Part shown: one piece after another, positions 22,012 through 33,334 of the stretch
Layout of the letters: the number at the start of each line of letters is the position of its first letter
Position numbering within the stretch: the first letter of the stretch is position 1
From: Ligula intestinalis
Taxonomy: Eukaryota > Platyhelminthes > Cestoda > Diphyllobothriidea > Diphyllobothriidae
Assembly (NCBI GenBank): GCA_036362985.1
Contig: JAYGXS010000003.1
Location: 2,656,407 to 2,720,406 of the forward strand
Length of the DNA: 64,000 bases
Reading direction: 5' to 3'
The notes under the pieces: generated by a model
Told to the model about the DNA's origin: nothing
The model's database searches: none
The model's input: only the letters and a program-made list of their open reading frames with translations
Program-made: the position numbers and the translations under genes

Positions 22012-22450
22012 CCCATTCTTTAGTTGAGAAGTCAAGTTGGCAAACATATGTTTTCAGCAAATCATCATCAGGCCAGAACATTTGCAGGGTAATTAAAACT
22101 ATACAGATGGACAGGGTTAAATAGTGCAGTCTAAGTACAACTCATCGTTTAAGCGTCGCCCGCATGGTGGGGTCGGCGTGTAGAGGTTCGTGCGTCAGGG
22201 GAGGGGGGGAGGGGTAGGGGGGTAATTGGGTTAGGTTGTGGGGGTTGATCAGAAGGCAGATACATGGGGGGATAATTGCTGTTATTTGCGCGCAGCGAAC
22301 GACTGTCACTGGGGCGTGGGGGCAAAGTGCAATCGCCACCTGGCGTCGGGGTCGGCCACGGAAGTGCAAGGGCTTCTGTCAGCTTCTTCTGACAACACAG
22401 CACCAGATTCTCTAGCCGTATAGCCACTGCTTTGGCTGTTGCAAGCACCC
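22012..22450 (-). mobile_element. PLE-B 3'-end fragment
   Basis: Complete distal end (gcaaatattcccattcttta, then gagaagtcaagttggcaaac), a minimal hammerhead-like motif, the G-rich non-coding tail (22,180-22,240) and the last endonuclease codons, matching 26,880-27,300. Truncated at ~22,450 inside the nuclease tail. Confidence 0.75.
22039..22075 (-). ncRNA. Minimal hammerhead-like motif of PLE-B
   Basis: Minus strand: UGGC, CUGAUGA, UGAUUUGCU, GAA, AACAUAUGUU, U, GCCA. Stem I UGGC/GCCA and stem III AACAUAUGUU (a perfect palindrome) pair, and position 17 is a cleavable U. Stem II has at most one or two pairs, so activity is doubtful. The same motif occurs at 26,891-26,927 (minus; core CUGACGA) and 35,045-35,082 (plus; GAAA changed). 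Confidence 0.4.
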
Positions 22451-22784
22451 GTTAGCTTGGCTTCACTTCAATCTGAATAATTTTGTATAACCTTTTTTCC
22501 GTCCTGGAAGGGATATCTTCTATACCTATTTTGCTTATTTCGGAGTTCATTCATAGTATTATCAAAATTAACGTGCAGTTTGGTTCTCTCTTTCGTAAAA
22601 GCATAGGAAATTTCCTCCAGATGAGACTACTTCCGATTTCCCCAAAAGAAATGTTTATTTCCCTGAATAAAACTAACTAAAATGACGATTTAACTAAGTA
22701 AAAGGCTTTCGCAGAATTCAATAATCTGAATAAATCACAATAACTTTTTCAAATATATCCTTAAGTGAAGTGAATCCGACAAAG

Positions 22785-22890
22785 CAAGGGGAGAACGGAA
22801 TGGCCGTTTCTGGCTTATTAGCCGTCATCAGCCAGTTAATACCTAATCTCAAGGGCTTGCGTTGTGAGCTCCTTGGCAATGCGGAACTTA
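22785..22890 (-). mobile_element. SINE S1 fragment
   Basis: Contains gagaacggaatggccgtttc, then tggcttattagccgtcatca, the S1 body. No tRNA-like head survives. Confidence 0.55.
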
Positions 22891-22984
22891 ATTGTTTATT
22901 GACTAGATAGGTGAAACATATGCATTCATGTCCTAAAGTGTCCAGCCAAATTTCATAATTAGCGTTGCATGGTCTTCGGTGGCT

Positions 22985-23140
22985 TCTGCATACTTCACTC
23001 CCTTTGTTTTGCTGTTTCGCATTTCTGACGATGGTCTCCTTTAAGAGTTCGAAAGTTCAGGATATTAAAAAAAAATTGAGCGAGTGCTCGACAATTCTTC
23101 TTCCCTATTCATGAAAATACCTGGAACGCGAACGTTCATC
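22985..23140 (+). repeat. PLE 3'-tail repeat carrying a hammerhead-like motif
   Basis: Same organisation as 44,990-45,160: hammerhead-like motif, an A-rich stretch, then ctcgac..cttcttcc and aatacctgga.cgc.aac.ttc. No coding part is attached. Confidence 0.5.
23022..23062 (+). ncRNA. Hammerhead-like motif
   Basis: The core CUGACGA (23,025-31) is a perfect CUGANGA. Stem II GGUCUC (23,033-38) with GAGUUC (23,045-50) has one mismatch and a G-U. GAAA is exact (23,051-54). The cleavage triplet is UUC and stem III is AGUU. Stem I is weak. Confidence 0.5.
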
Positions 23141-23219
23141 CATGCATGGTACAGTCTATCTCTACCCCAATTGTGACTTGTTTGGTTGGGGGGGGGCAAA
23201 CTCTAGGCTTTTCAAGTCA

Positions 23220-23520
23220 TTTCTTTAGTGCTACCAAGACCCTTCAAGTTCCTGCACCAGCGGATACTTGCGATGGCAGAGACAGTGGCCATTCGGTTGC
23301 CTTGTGCTCACAGAAGTCATTTGTACAAGCCACATTTTGCCCTGAGCCAGGCAGAACGTCAAATGTTTGCTCTCACATGTCACCGCATCTCGCTACGATA
23401 CAGCTCGCTGCCTGGGTCCTCTTCCCCTCCCCCGCAACAGAACTGGACTATAATCCTCCCTCAAAATATTTGAACGCCCTCAACCTTCTCCCTCGTGGCT
23501 ACGTTATAGGTCTACGCATG
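23220..23520 (+). pseudogene. PLE-B-related endonuclease tail fragment
   Basis: Encodes FLHQRILAMAETVAIRLP, followed by SHLYKPHFALS, similar to QRVLATAEAVAIRLE then KKLTEALSL in PLE-B. Frameshifted and without the GIY-YIG motif. Confidence 0.55.
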
Positions 23521-23561
23521 TCATAAGAAGTAAGATCGTTAGCCGAGAGAGATTTATTATG

Positions 23562-23604
23562 CCTGTCGTTTCGGCTAGTTGTGTCGTCTACCCATCTCCA
23601 GAGA
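23562..23604 (-). ncRNA. Degenerate hammerhead-like motif
   Basis: Minus strand: stem I UCU with AGG (one G-U), core CUGGAGA (A6 to G), stem II GGGUAG with CUAGCC (one mismatch), exact GAAA, then CGAC instead of NUH. Likely inactive. Confidence 0.35.
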
Positions 23605-24119
23605 CTGAAAATTGCGATGTATGGCATTTTTTAATGTGCGTAATCTGCAATAAGACAACTGAAGCGGAAATGGGAAGGAGGGGCGAAAAAAAGCTAGACA
23701 GAAGCTAGGGTAGAAGAAGTTTATTCGGCACCCTGGACCGTATCTTTATTCATCTTAGCTGTAAAAATCTCAGAGAAGTCCATCATCGGAGCCCAATCAA
23801 GCATCAGTTCAGATGTGACAACGCAGAGCTCTGTACGCTAGCGGTAAATCGATATATCAATTGACTGAATTTATATCGGAGACCCTGATTTCGATCGATT
23901 CGCAGCTTATCTTACCACTGCTTTTTGTGATCATTCTCGTGGCTTTTATCTCTCTCTCTATCTCTTCTTCTTTTCACCTCCAACTTGTTTCTTTTTTAAC
24001 GCTAGCAACTGACGCATTTACTGTACATCAGCCCAGTGTGTGTTGTGTGAATTGGCTGAGGGGTGGGCTTGGAGTTAGAAGGCGAAGGCTCTTTCGAATC
24101 CCTTAGATATGGGAATCCT

Positions 24120-24360
24120 AGTGTGTGTCCAGGGGGCCTGGTTGTGCTGTGGCGCGCGCAGACGGGTCCGCCGGACCTATCAGTTTCTGCGCTTACCCCA
24201 TCTCAGGCGACCGATCAGCGCGCATTGGGGTGGCGGCCGAACCAGGCAGATGCACTGTCCCCCATCTCCGGTCTTCTCGACTCTTGTTTTGACATCGGAT
24301 ACATGTGTGGGAGTAGAAGAGTGAGCTAGATTCGGCGCGAGTCTCACTATAATCCACCGT
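24120..24360 (+). repeat. GC-rich dispersed repeat S2, copy 2
   Basis: Matches the other S2 copies through ctccggtcttctcgactctt, gttttgacatcgg and the terminal ggcgcgagtctcac. The 5' half is longer here, with gggtccgcc and ccatctcaggcgaccgatca. Confidence 0.45.
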
Positions 24361-24369
24361 GAATCACCG

Positions 24370-25270
24370 AGCTTACCTTCAGCTTGCTTGGTGTAAATCA
24401 TCGAAGACGACGGTAAAACTATCGACTGTGTAGCTAAACTTATGCCCGTGTGAGCAGACATTTTTGATAATCCATCGCCATGTTACAAAACTGGTTTATT
24501 TTCGTATATTTGTAATCCTCACATGCCCAGGTCGCACAGGTCAAGCTTGGGATGCACTCGAATTGCTTCCTCTTCCCCTACATGCACATTCACTCGGAGG
24601 GCGAACATTCGAAGCTAGTCATTCGCCTCAGGCTTATGAGAGATTTCCTACTTCTGGACTGGCCTGAGGAACAGTCCCCACTCCCAAACGGAAATTCGGT
24701 ACAAAGGCTATTCAGTTATCTTGCATAATTTTTTATGCCACTGATGCATGAACACCGTCTTGACGTAACCTGATGTCTGCAACAGGAACCTTTACCTACC
24801 TAATCTGATTACACAACTGCATAAGAGTTTTTTCAAATCTAGTTAGGAGCACTCGCGACTGAGAACAGCACATCCAAAGTCAGGACAGTCGCACGCCATT
24901 CGCGATTTCGGCTCCAACTAGCCAGAAATTTCGGTATATTTTGAGTTAGTTTTTCTCATCACGCAATGGCTACAATTTCCAAATCGCGCAACAGTAAAGT
25001 ACGGCATGAACAGCTATTCGTACTCTTACGTCATTTGAAACTGGTTCACCGACACAACCGCTAAGTGCGCAAAGGTAAAACTGCAGCTCACAGGTAGCGC
25101 ACGTGCGTTTTAATTCCTTTGATTTGGGCCAAAATTGTAGATGAGGATGACTATCGAATTTTCTTTCCACGATTTTACTAACCAAAGTTCAAATCGAAGA
25201 TCAAGCATTCAAAATACCTAGTGGGTAGCTGCTCCTCCTGACTCAGGAGTGATAACGCAGAATTCACTTC
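24370..25270. other. No gene recognised
   Basis: No supported feature. Confidence 0.4.
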
Positions 25271-25275
25271 CGCCT

Positions 25276-26866
25276 TTTTCAGTTCAGTTCAGTTTCAGTT
25301 TATTTGGTGAGGATAATAGGCAATGCTTTTGAAAACCCTATTGATCACGTGTGCAAGCACCCATAAAATTTACCACTACTAACATAGTATTGGCAAACAG
25401 TGAGTGGCCTTGTTTTTACAATATGTCTGGTTTTTAGAGTTCAGACTTCGAGAGAGGAGAGGGGACGCATGTAATTATCCAAGCGTTCTTTGTACATCTG
25501 AAGGGAAGTGGACTCCACGACTGACTGTGGAAGGTTGTTCCACTGCTGTATGACACGTTGCGTGAAGAATTCAGAGCGGAGGTTTAGCTTGGACATCTTC
25601 GTGCGCAGCTTCGTTGTGTGTCCACGGAGATGAGGCGAGAGGTGCCACTGAAACATGTCTTCAAAGCGTAATCCTTTCTCAAGACCGTTTATTATCTTGT
25701 AAACTAGGATAAGATCCCCTCTTTGTTGCCTGCAATGCAAAGGGTATTAATTAAGGCATGCCAGTCTTTCTACGTAATTGTGGTTCTTTAGACCTCTTAC
25801 TACCTTTGTTGACCAACGCTGCACTTTCTCCAGACATGCTGTTTCCTTTGCTAGCCATGGCCGCCACGCCTGTATGTCATACTCTAGGTGTGGTCGAACA
25901 AATGTGCCGTACATTCTGCCAAAGAGATCTTCATCAAAGGCTAGAAACGCCCTTTTGATTACGTGCCGCAATCCCCATGGCTTTATTTACAGCTTTGCCA
26001 CATTGTAATGAGGGCTTCAGATTACACTGTATCCAAATGCCGAGGTCTTTTTGCGTAGACGCAACGGGACTTGGATGTTTTTCAGGTGATATGTTCTGCT
26101 GCTCTGGGAGATAGGGTAGTTTGTTGGACGCAGGTAGAGGACGAACATTTTTGCACATTGAAATTAAGCAGCCATCTCTTGGACCACGTCTACAGTTTGC
26201 AAAGATTATTTAGCGGAGCGACTCGGTCGCTTGGGCGCTTAATGACCTGCCAGAGCTTAGCGTCATCGGCGAAAATGACTTTACCGCAGTCCAGTTCTTG
26301 AAGGCTGTCATTTACATAGAGAATAAAGAGTAGAGAACCGAGAACAGAGCCATAAGGGACCCAACTTACTACATCAACCCAGTCCGATTTATCCTCCCCG
26401 ATGCAAACGCATTGTTTTCGACCGACCGAAAATGTCCTGATCCCATCCATGATTTTCTCTTGATGCCAAGAACGCTCAGTTTATGTAAAAGGCGTTGATG
26501 GGGCACGCTGTCAAAGGCTTTGGGGAAATCAATGTTCGAAGCCCTCTTCTAAAGCACTTGTCCAGGCCTCAATTGAACTCAGTAAATTTGAAAGACAGGA
26601 GCGCCCTCGCCGAAAGCCATGTTGGAAATTTCGTATCATGTCATTTTCGTCGCAAAATCTTAGTATGGCCTGCTTGACAAGGACCTCCATCATTTTGCAG
26701 GAAAGGCAAGTCAAGCTTATGGGCCGAAAGATGTTCGCAGACATCTTGCTACATCCCTTACATAATGGTACGATGTTGGCCATCTTCCACTGCAAAGGCA
26801 AGTCCCATGTTCTCATGGAAAGCTCAAACAGAATTGAAAGAGGCACCGATAGCTCGGTCGACAGTT
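25276..26866 (-). pseudogene. CR1/Jockey-like LINE, RT and C-terminal half
   Basis: Continues the element whose 5' half is at 35,136-36,500. Minus-strand segments in order: RT core (26,846-26,529) with MANIVPLCKG, RPISLTCLSCKMME and F..G.SCLSNLL; 26,450-26,190 with a mutated SWVPYGSVLG (usually SGVPQGSVLG) and the catalytic FADDAKLW; 26,158-25,934 with TQKDLGIWI; then FVRPHLEYDIQAWRPW and the QQRGDLILVYKI / LRGHTTKLR / RVIQQWNNLPQSVV C-terminus typical of CR1-group LINEs. At least three frameshifts. The 3' end (~25,280-25,302) is a short tandem tail (cagttcagttcagtttcagt). Confidence 0.85.
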
Positions 26867-26879
26867 CTTTAAGTATCAG
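26867..26879 (+). repeat. 13-bp target-site duplication, left
   Basis: ctttaagtatcag, repeated exactly at 35,123-35,135. Removing one copy plus everything between them rejoins the LINE reading frame. Confidence 0.85.
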
Positions 26880-27865
26880 AAGTCAAGATTGGCAAACATA
26901 TGTTTTCAGCAAATCATCGTCAGGCCAGAACATTTGCAAGGTAATTAAAAATATGCAGATGGACAGGGTTAAATAGTGTAGTCTAATTACAATTCATCGT
27001 TTACGCGTCGCCCGCATGGCGAGGTCGGCGTTTAGAGGTTTGTGCGTCCGGGGAGGGGAGGAGGGGTAGGGGGGGGAAATTGGGTTAGGTTGTGGGGTTA
27101 ATCAGAGGGCAGATGCATGGGGGGATAATTGCTGCTATTTGTGCACAGCGAACGACTGTCACTGGGGCGTGGGGGCAAAGTGCGATCGTCACCTGTCGTC
27201 GGGGTCGGCCACGGAAGTGAAAGGGCTTCTGTCAGTTTCTTCTGACAACACAGCACCGGATTCTCTAGCCGTATAGCTACTGCTTCGGCTGCTGCAAGCA
27301 CCCTTTGGCGTAGGCCCTTGGAAAAGTTGGCTGGTGTCCGGTAGACAACCTGAAAGGCTTTGTTAGTATCGACTCGATGATTCGCATCGACGAGATGTGC
27401 GAGAATACAACTCGAAATCGATCTAGTTTCACCTTTATTTAACCAGGCCGGTATATGCTCACGTACCCTCTTATCCAGGCGCCTCGTTGCTCGGTCTATG
27501 TATCTTGCTCCACAGGAGCAAGTGAAAGAGTAAATACACATGGATGTGGCCTTCAACGGGAGTCGGTATTTTCCTCCTAATCGTAGGAGGGGAGAGTTCG
27601 TGAAGAATACCCGTAAGTTCGCCGCGGGGAAAGCGCTATCGATTGCGGTTCTTAGACGCCGTCTGACCAGCTCGCTTGCTGCATCGCCCGAGGAAGGCAG
27701 TCTTATGAAAACGTCTTTCGTTTCTGCTGTTAAGGTATCAGGCTTTTTGGCTTGCTCGCCAATATTCCTGAGGATCTGTGGGGATCTGAGATCTGTTCCC
27801 CCGAAACTGTGGAAGCAGCAGATACTTATCGAAAATGGATACCTGGAGAGGAGTTTCAACTGCAA
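26880..27865 (-). pseudogene. PLE-B left arm: GIY-YIG endonuclease
   Basis: A 255-codon minus-strand frame (27,865-27,098). Order: PSSGDAASELVRRRLRTAI, NSPLLRLGGKYRLPL, GIY-YIG start CIYSFTCSCGARYI followed by RRLDKRVREHIPAWL, then HLVDANHRVDTNKAFQVVY and a proline-rich end. The usual YIG motif reads YIDRAT, so the glycine is lost here, while the right arm (34,363-34,887) keeps YIGRAT. No RT is attached. Non-coding tail at 26,880-27,097. The homology with the right arm ends at ~27,775. Confidence 0.75.
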
Positions 27866-27899
27866 TATTGCCTGCTTTTCCTGACACCTGCCTCTTATT

Positions 27900-28110
27900 T
27901 GCCGGAAATATCAACAGTTTGACAATTTAGCCTTGACTTATACAGAAAAATGAGGCAGGATTGACCATCGAGTGGCTTGTTTGTCAGCTGGTTTATATGA
28001 AGGCCACCGCGTCAGATCTACTCGTTCGCTCTGCTTTAGAGAGATTTGAAATATTTTAGAGATACCGTCCAATTGTTTCGCATAAACTGAAAGGCAGGCA
28101 TCCCAAGAAA
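27900..28110. other. No gene recognised
   Basis: Spacer between the PLE-B arm and inverted repeat IR-C. Confidence 0.4.
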
Positions 28111-28115
28111 TGCAA

Positions 28116-28470
28116 TTTCAAGGAAAGGCGTCCTATGGGAAAATGAGTAAATTTATTCAGTAAATTTTCGCCACTGGATCCATAGATTGTCGTCAGACAT
28201 GAGAGTAGTTTATAAAGAACAGTTACCATTTCAAAGTGCTGATAAACTTGTAAAGTCATCTGTAAGGGGCCTTAATCGAGAGTTATTTTGGAATTACAAT
28301 TAACTCCCAATTAACGCCCACTACAGATGACTATATAAGTGTATCAGCACTTTGAAATAATAACTGTTCTTTGCAAACTACTCTCACATTTGACGACAAT
28401 TTGGGGATCCAGTGGCGAAAATTTACTAAATAAACTTGCGTCTTTTCCCAAAGGACGCCATTCCTTGAAA
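28116..28470. repeat. Inverted repeat IR-C
   Basis: 28,116-28,268 is inverted at 28,319-28,470 with a ~50-bp loop. Shared blocks are taaattttcgccactggatcc, gagagtagttt, and atttcaaagtgctgat. The arms have diverged by substitutions. No coding content, and no terminal signature of a known transposon family seen. Confidence 0.75.
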
Positions 28471-28479
28471 AAACCAATA

Positions 28480-29040
28480 ATTCCAGTAAAATGTGGCAGC
28501 ATCTCCTGAGATCAAGTGATAACATTGCAAAATACGCAAGAATATAGAGGTTAACCTAACATCAACATCTTTTTCTGGAGACAGGTATAATCTCACCTTC
28601 CAGATTTCCGTTTTTACATGTGTGGTAACGTGCTAGGAATGACTGAAATAACTGCTTTAGGCGGATGTATGGCAAGACGTGTATCAGAAGCCTCGGCGAC
28701 TAGAAAGGACAGACTAAGTATTCATTTAACAGTCGTTGGGTACTCTCATCGGGAATTCGATCAGCGGATAGCTTGGCCGTTCCACTGTATTATGCTCCCA
28801 GTCAAATGGCATAAGAGACACCGGCAGCTGAAAAGAGCATTCGAATTAAACGTTTAAAAACCAAAAAAGTTTTTTTTTGCGCAATAGTTGAAAATTAACC
28901 AGAGAACAATAGAGAATGCGTAAAGGTGAATGCTGGCATCAATAAATCGTCAAATTAAATCTTGATGTGTGTGAAAGGTACGTTATCAACTTACAAAATA
29001 CAAGGTTCCGAATTTTTGTTGACCTTATTGCAAAAACACT
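28480..29040. other. No gene recognised
   Basis: No supported feature. Confidence 0.4.
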
Positions 29041-29044
29041 CGCA

Positions 29045-29275
29045 GCCTCGACGGGAGTCGAACCCGCACCAAAGGGAAGGCTTTTGCGCAACCAACGCTC
29101 TTCCAACTGAGTTACGAGGCACGCTGCGCGCTACGAATTTAATCAGACCTTGATGGATTTTACTCGCCCAAGTTACTGTTCATTTGGAATCTACTACTAC
29201 GGAATAGCAAGGTGACTGCCCAAGCCGGATTTCCTAAGAAATTATCGAGAGTCCACTAGAATGAATCCTAGGCTG
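29045..29275 (-). repeat. tRNA-like repeat S3, best-preserved copy
   Basis: 29,045-29,120 on the minus strand is 76 nt and shows a tRNA-like outline: acceptor GCCTCGT with TCGAGGC (6 of 7 pairs), D-arm CTC/GAG within a box A-like taactcagttggaagagcg, and a T-arm CGGG-TTCGACT-CCCG. The anticodon arm does not fold normally because the stretch between the D and T arms is ~28 nt. The ~150-bp conserved body lies upstream (29,121-29,275). I cannot assign an amino acid, and I regard it as tRNA-derived rather than a working tRNA gene. Confidence 0.65.
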
Positions 29276-29279
29276 TTTT

Positions 29280-29590
29280 AATTGTTAGCGGTTTTAGGCA
29301 GTTTAATGAAGATAGATTTAATATGAAGAGACAATGAAAAATTAGATGCCAGAGTTATACTATGTACTGAAAAGAGGATATCTCATTGAGCAGGATGTCT
29401 AAGAATTTAGGAGCGGGAGAGCGTCGCAATCAGAACACAAACTTGACTGATTTCTGATTACTAAATATAAGACTATTAGCTGACTAACATACTGAGACCT
29501 GACCAAGTTCATCTTTAAAAACCTGGATATATGTCTCGTTTTTGATAGGATGACCAACAGCCGAAGAGTTAGCACAAGTTATCTATAAAC
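29280..29590. other. No gene recognised
   Basis: No supported feature. Confidence 0.4.
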
Positions 29591-29594
29591 CTAC

Positions 29595-29955
29595 ATTTTT
29601 CAATTGTTGTTCGAAAATGTTAAGAGAGAAGAGGTGGGGGATAAGACCTCCGCAGTTGTTGGGGGGACAGTGGATTTGCGCTTGCCGCATTTAACGAATT
29701 GAGAGAAATAGTCATCAAGCCACGCGACAGCCCAGTCAAAAGAACTGCATGCAGACATTTTATGAAGAGGAAAAAGATGGCGCGGGATAGTAAAAAAGAC
29801 TGATGAGTAGTCAGAACATGCACATGCATACGCACGGCAGCCCTTATCTAAGTCAGAATGGACCACAAGAGCAACAGCGTCTAGGGTAGCAGGTCTGGCC
29901 TTGTATGTAAATTGCGGGAATCTGAAAAAAACGGAGTGTAGCGGCACAGTTAGAT
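29595..29955 (-). pseudogene. LINE reverse transcriptase fragment of a second family
   Basis: Encodes HSDLDKGCRAYACACSDYS followed by VFFTIPRHLF, then AWLDDYFSQFVKCG and a degraded VLSP motif. The pattern HLDKG..Y.....DYSSAF.TI....L followed by W...Y...R.Q.VK and VLSPLLF is that of CR1/Rex-type RTs. It differs from the LINE at 25,276-36,500. Both ends truncated, with no FADD motif. Confidence 0.65.
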
Positions 29956-30234
29956 CCAGGGTAACTCGTTCCGCAAGTCTCAGTGGTGCGGAATCGCAGG
30001 CTAGGTCTTCCTGGCCAGTCTCGAAAATATTTAAATTTACGCCGAAATCCCATTGTCCAGTCTATTTTTCAACAAAGAAACCTACATAAATGATACATTT
30101 TTATATCATGAGCATAAGTGAGTCACACTACCTTCTTTTTGGTAATTGGGCATGGATATAAATGCCCCCCTCCCCTATTGCAGAAGGTCCGGGTTCGGAA
30201 AGGTCCATGGCATGCGCGTATTTTCCTATCTAAC

Positions 30235-30425
30235 CGTTAGTGGCCCCTAGACGGGCCGCATCTTATATGCGTTGGACCAAAACGGGGCCAGATCAGGATA
30301 GGCCAGGTTTTATTTGGGTTGGGCTCCTGCTTCCGGTTGTCCTGACTCTGTCATGACACCGGGCTCAGGAAGGCGATGGAAGGGCGAGCGAGGTAGATGC
30401 GTACAAGTCTACGAGCACTTGAAAC
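30235..30425 (+). repeat. GC-rich dispersed repeat S2, copy 3
   Basis: Contains acgggccgcat, aaaacggggccagatcagga, gcttccggttgtcctgactc and tgacaccgggctcag, then gtagatgcgtacaagtctac. Closest to copy 1 at 2295-2570. Confidence 0.5.
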
Positions 30426-30429
30426 CTGT

Positions 30430-31220
30430 CCAAGCTTAAAATATGGTCCCCGCACATACTTCTCCTTTCCTGCTCTGGAGCACACGGTGAATATCATCGA
30501 AACCCACAGTTAAACTGTCCTTTTTTTAAACGCTAAAGCTAAACTTAACCCAAACGTGAACAGCAACTAATCTCGGGGAGCAGTTAAGGCACATGTAATG
30601 TATGAAGTACCCATAGGCGTGCTCCATCCTATTTAATTTGCAGTAACATGCAAAAGATTAGCAGTTTAAAAACGCCTTAACTTCTTTGTCTTTCAATAGC
30701 AGAATTAAATAATCTTATTTCGCGAGAAATATCTCACCTCCCTTAAATTACTCTAGTCAAAACTTCAGTCATGCGCTGCTTTAAAAAAGAACACTGAGCA
30801 ATCTGGTATCTAGGAATAAGAGAAAGTGGTCATCAGAAGACAGTAATTGGGATCATAACTGAACCCAAATAAAATCGACTGGCTGCGTGTTACTCTCAGT
30901 GCTAGGTGCATTTTGGAATCCCGAGGAGTCTACCTTATCAACCACCATAGGAATGCACTGTGTGTTTCCTGGTGCAAAGGCAGCCACCAAACGATGAAAT
31001 AGCGTAAACCAGATTTGCGGACATAAAGATAATATGAGATGCTGGTATTCGGAAGAAACATATCGTCAAAAATGTTTTTGGCTGATAGTACTGCTGGCCA
31101 TCTTCGGCCAATCTTACCCAGACCGTAATGGTGCCCCACTCGAGCCGTGCACTCGCGACATTTGTGATCAGAATCAAACACCGTAAGCAATATGCAAGGA
31201 GGTCGTTGTCTAGCTGGTTT
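30430..31220. other. No gene recognised
   Basis: No supported feature. Confidence 0.4.
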
Positions 31221-31227
31221 AGCTCAG

Positions 31228-31425
31228 GGAATATTGACACTCGTTGATGATCGTTTACATGACGCTTACGGTACTCATCCATTCCGCTCTGCCTTGGGCC
31301 TCGCTAGAGACCCTGACAGTTGTAACAGCTGGTAGTATAGGCAAAAAGTATAACCGGAAAGGACATAGTAGACTGGAATGGTCATTTCTGTCTCGTGACT
31401 CAAGGGAAAGGGCTTTTGGCGCTGA
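31228..31425 (-). mobile_element. SINE S1, minus copy
   Basis: Begins (low coordinate) with the distal block actcgttgatgatcgtttac, also seen at 38,090-38,115, and ends with agactggaatggtcatttct. It faces the plus copy immediately downstream, forming an inverted SINE pair. Confidence 0.6.
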
Positions 31426-31429
31426 TCAA

Positions 31430-31640
31430 AAAAGTGGGGAGTTCGAGGCTCCAGTGGGACACCACTTGGCACACTTGGCTGACGATGTCTATTAAACCAG
31501 AAATGGTCATTTCTTTGTCTTTGCCAGCAATACTTTCCGCTTTTACTACCGGCTGTTACGGCTATCAGGGCCTCGGGTGAGGTCCATGGCAGAAGGGTCA
31601 GATAAGATTCATTCGTTGAATGTGTATCAGCGAGGCAATT
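31430..31640 (+). mobile_element. SINE S1, plus copy
   Basis: Box B-like gggagttcgaggctcc, then the S1 body (ttggctgacgatgtctatta, aaccagaaatggtcatttct, tgtctttgccagcaatac). Box A is not clear. Confidence 0.55.
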
Positions 31641-31644
31641 GGTT

Positions 31645-32375
31645 CTTTAGATTGAACCTGAATCAGGATCATGATGAAGATGCTTTCCACGTGCGAAACG
31701 TACCAGTTACCCTGAAGTGGGAAGAAATCAACTCAGATGGTTAGTTTGAGACAGCGGTCAAATGTCAGGATTTCTACGACGGAAACCTCGTGTTATGTCT
31801 TAGTGATAATCACCCGACAGCCATATCACATCTATTGAATGAACCAGCCTCTGCTCAAAAAACATTATAAACATTATAATCCTCGTTCAAAAGGAAGGGC
31901 ATACAGTTGCGTTAGTGAAAAATATAGTATGAATAGCGATCGTATATGTCACCCCACTGAGAAATACGACGCAGTCAGAGTCTTGGGTGTGGTCAGAACA
32001 TTAAAGTCATCAAGCTTACTTGAGTATACGAAGAGACGGGGAAATAATAATACTTATCAAGTATTTTTTATTCCGTATAAATGGCAGTCATAGATCGCGA
32101 TGGGCGGCAATCTCTGGGCCAGCACGCGCGCGTATGTCCGCTAGTGTGATTTGGACGTGAATGCATAAATGTCAGGCGAGAGTGAGTCACTGACCGCTTG
32201 ATCAGTTGGTTTATTGATAGCAGTCTGTGCGCGTTTGTGATTGGCTCTCGCAGAGGCAGGCGGAGAACTGCGATTACGTGAACACTTGCCTGACGCAGTG
32301 TTGCAAGAGGCTACATGTCCGTTAATGCGGGAATAGTGTGGATATGAATGTTATACACTTTACGGCGCACGCGTA
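31645..32375. other. No gene recognised
   Basis: No supported feature. Confidence 0.4.
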
Positions 32376-32379
32376 CGTG

Positions 32380-32520
32380 AGGGCTCCTACCACGCCTGCG
32401 CCTGATTTCGGCTCCCGTCTTCTCACCTCAGTCTTGACGCCGCGATCGGGCAGCTGAGAGAAAGCAGATTGTGTAAGATGCTGCGCAAGTCCAGTATCAC
32501 CTAGGACGTATCCACGAGAA
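32380..32520 (+). repeat. GC-rich dispersed repeat S2, copy 4
   Basis: 3' half only: ggctcccgtcttctcacctc, agtcttgacgccg, and the terminal gatgctgcgcaagtccagta. Confidence 0.45.
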
Positions 32521-32854
32521 AGTCACCGTTCCTATACCGCCTTACTGAGGAGCGATCTAATCGAAATCTTAAGATCAAACATGCATTAGGAGAGCAGCAT
32601 GAGGTTTCTATTTGCTGTCCCGTTGGAACGTGGCATGACCCATTTCGAGCTATCGCTCCGAGCAAACCCCTCATAGAGTTTACTGAAAAGCTCTTCGATG
32701 CGCACATGTGACCTCCCATTTCCGCTTAATGGGAGAGAGCAGACAAAACAATGCAAGTAGGGGACGTACCGAACTGGTTAAGGGACATATGTGTCGCTGC
32801 GCTCTGGAGCTAATTTTAGAGCCCTCACAGGCAGTCGCCTAGCAAAACAACACC

Positions 32855-33000
32855 AAGGAAACAAAAATAAGTATTTCTGGCTTATTAACCATCATCAGCT
32901 TCTCACACCTTATGTCGAGTGTGGCTCACAGAAGGTTCGAACCCCCAACCTAACAGTCGTGGAGAATCGCACTCTACCAGGAGGCTACGGACCCGTTAAT
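32855..33000 (-). mobile_element. SINE S1 with tRNA-like head, minus copy
   Basis: S1 body atttctggcttattaaccat at low coordinates. On the minus strand a tRNA-like head includes gtagagtgcgattctccacg and a box B GGGGGTTCGAACC. Head and body are in the canonical SINE order (head 5'). Confidence 0.6.
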
Positions 33001-33194
33001 TTTGTCCCTTTCAATTTTAGGTATGGTAGAAATAGGGAGCTCATCGATTCACATTCATATAATATGTCACTGTGCGACGGCCTGGGAGGGCTCAAATGTG
33101 AGCTCAAGGGAGCATACTGTTTCTTAACCTGATCAGTGAACTACCTTCTCTCAGCAAAAACCACGTGCTTGGAACCTAATGGTAAATTCTTATT

Positions 33195-33330
33195 CTTCAT
33201 AACCATATGGTCGGCGTTCGAATCCCCAGCAGTTCAACACCTAGCATAAGGTATGACCGGCTCATAGCTGCTAAAAAACCAGAAATGACCTTTCCATTTT
33301 TTGACTTTGTCAGTTGCAAATGATTAAGAA
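33195..33330 (+). mobile_element. SINE S1, truncated plus copy
   Basis: Box B ggcgttcgaatcccc near 33,213, then aaccagaaatgacctttcc and ttgactttgtcagttgc. The box A half is lost. Confidence 0.6.
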
Positions 33331-33334
33331 ACGA

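Noticed and set aside
23861..24106. 81-codon plus-strand frame rich in Leu/Ser with a hydrophobic stretch
   Set aside because: Composition follows a pyrimidine-rich tract (ctctctctatctcttc). No family signal.
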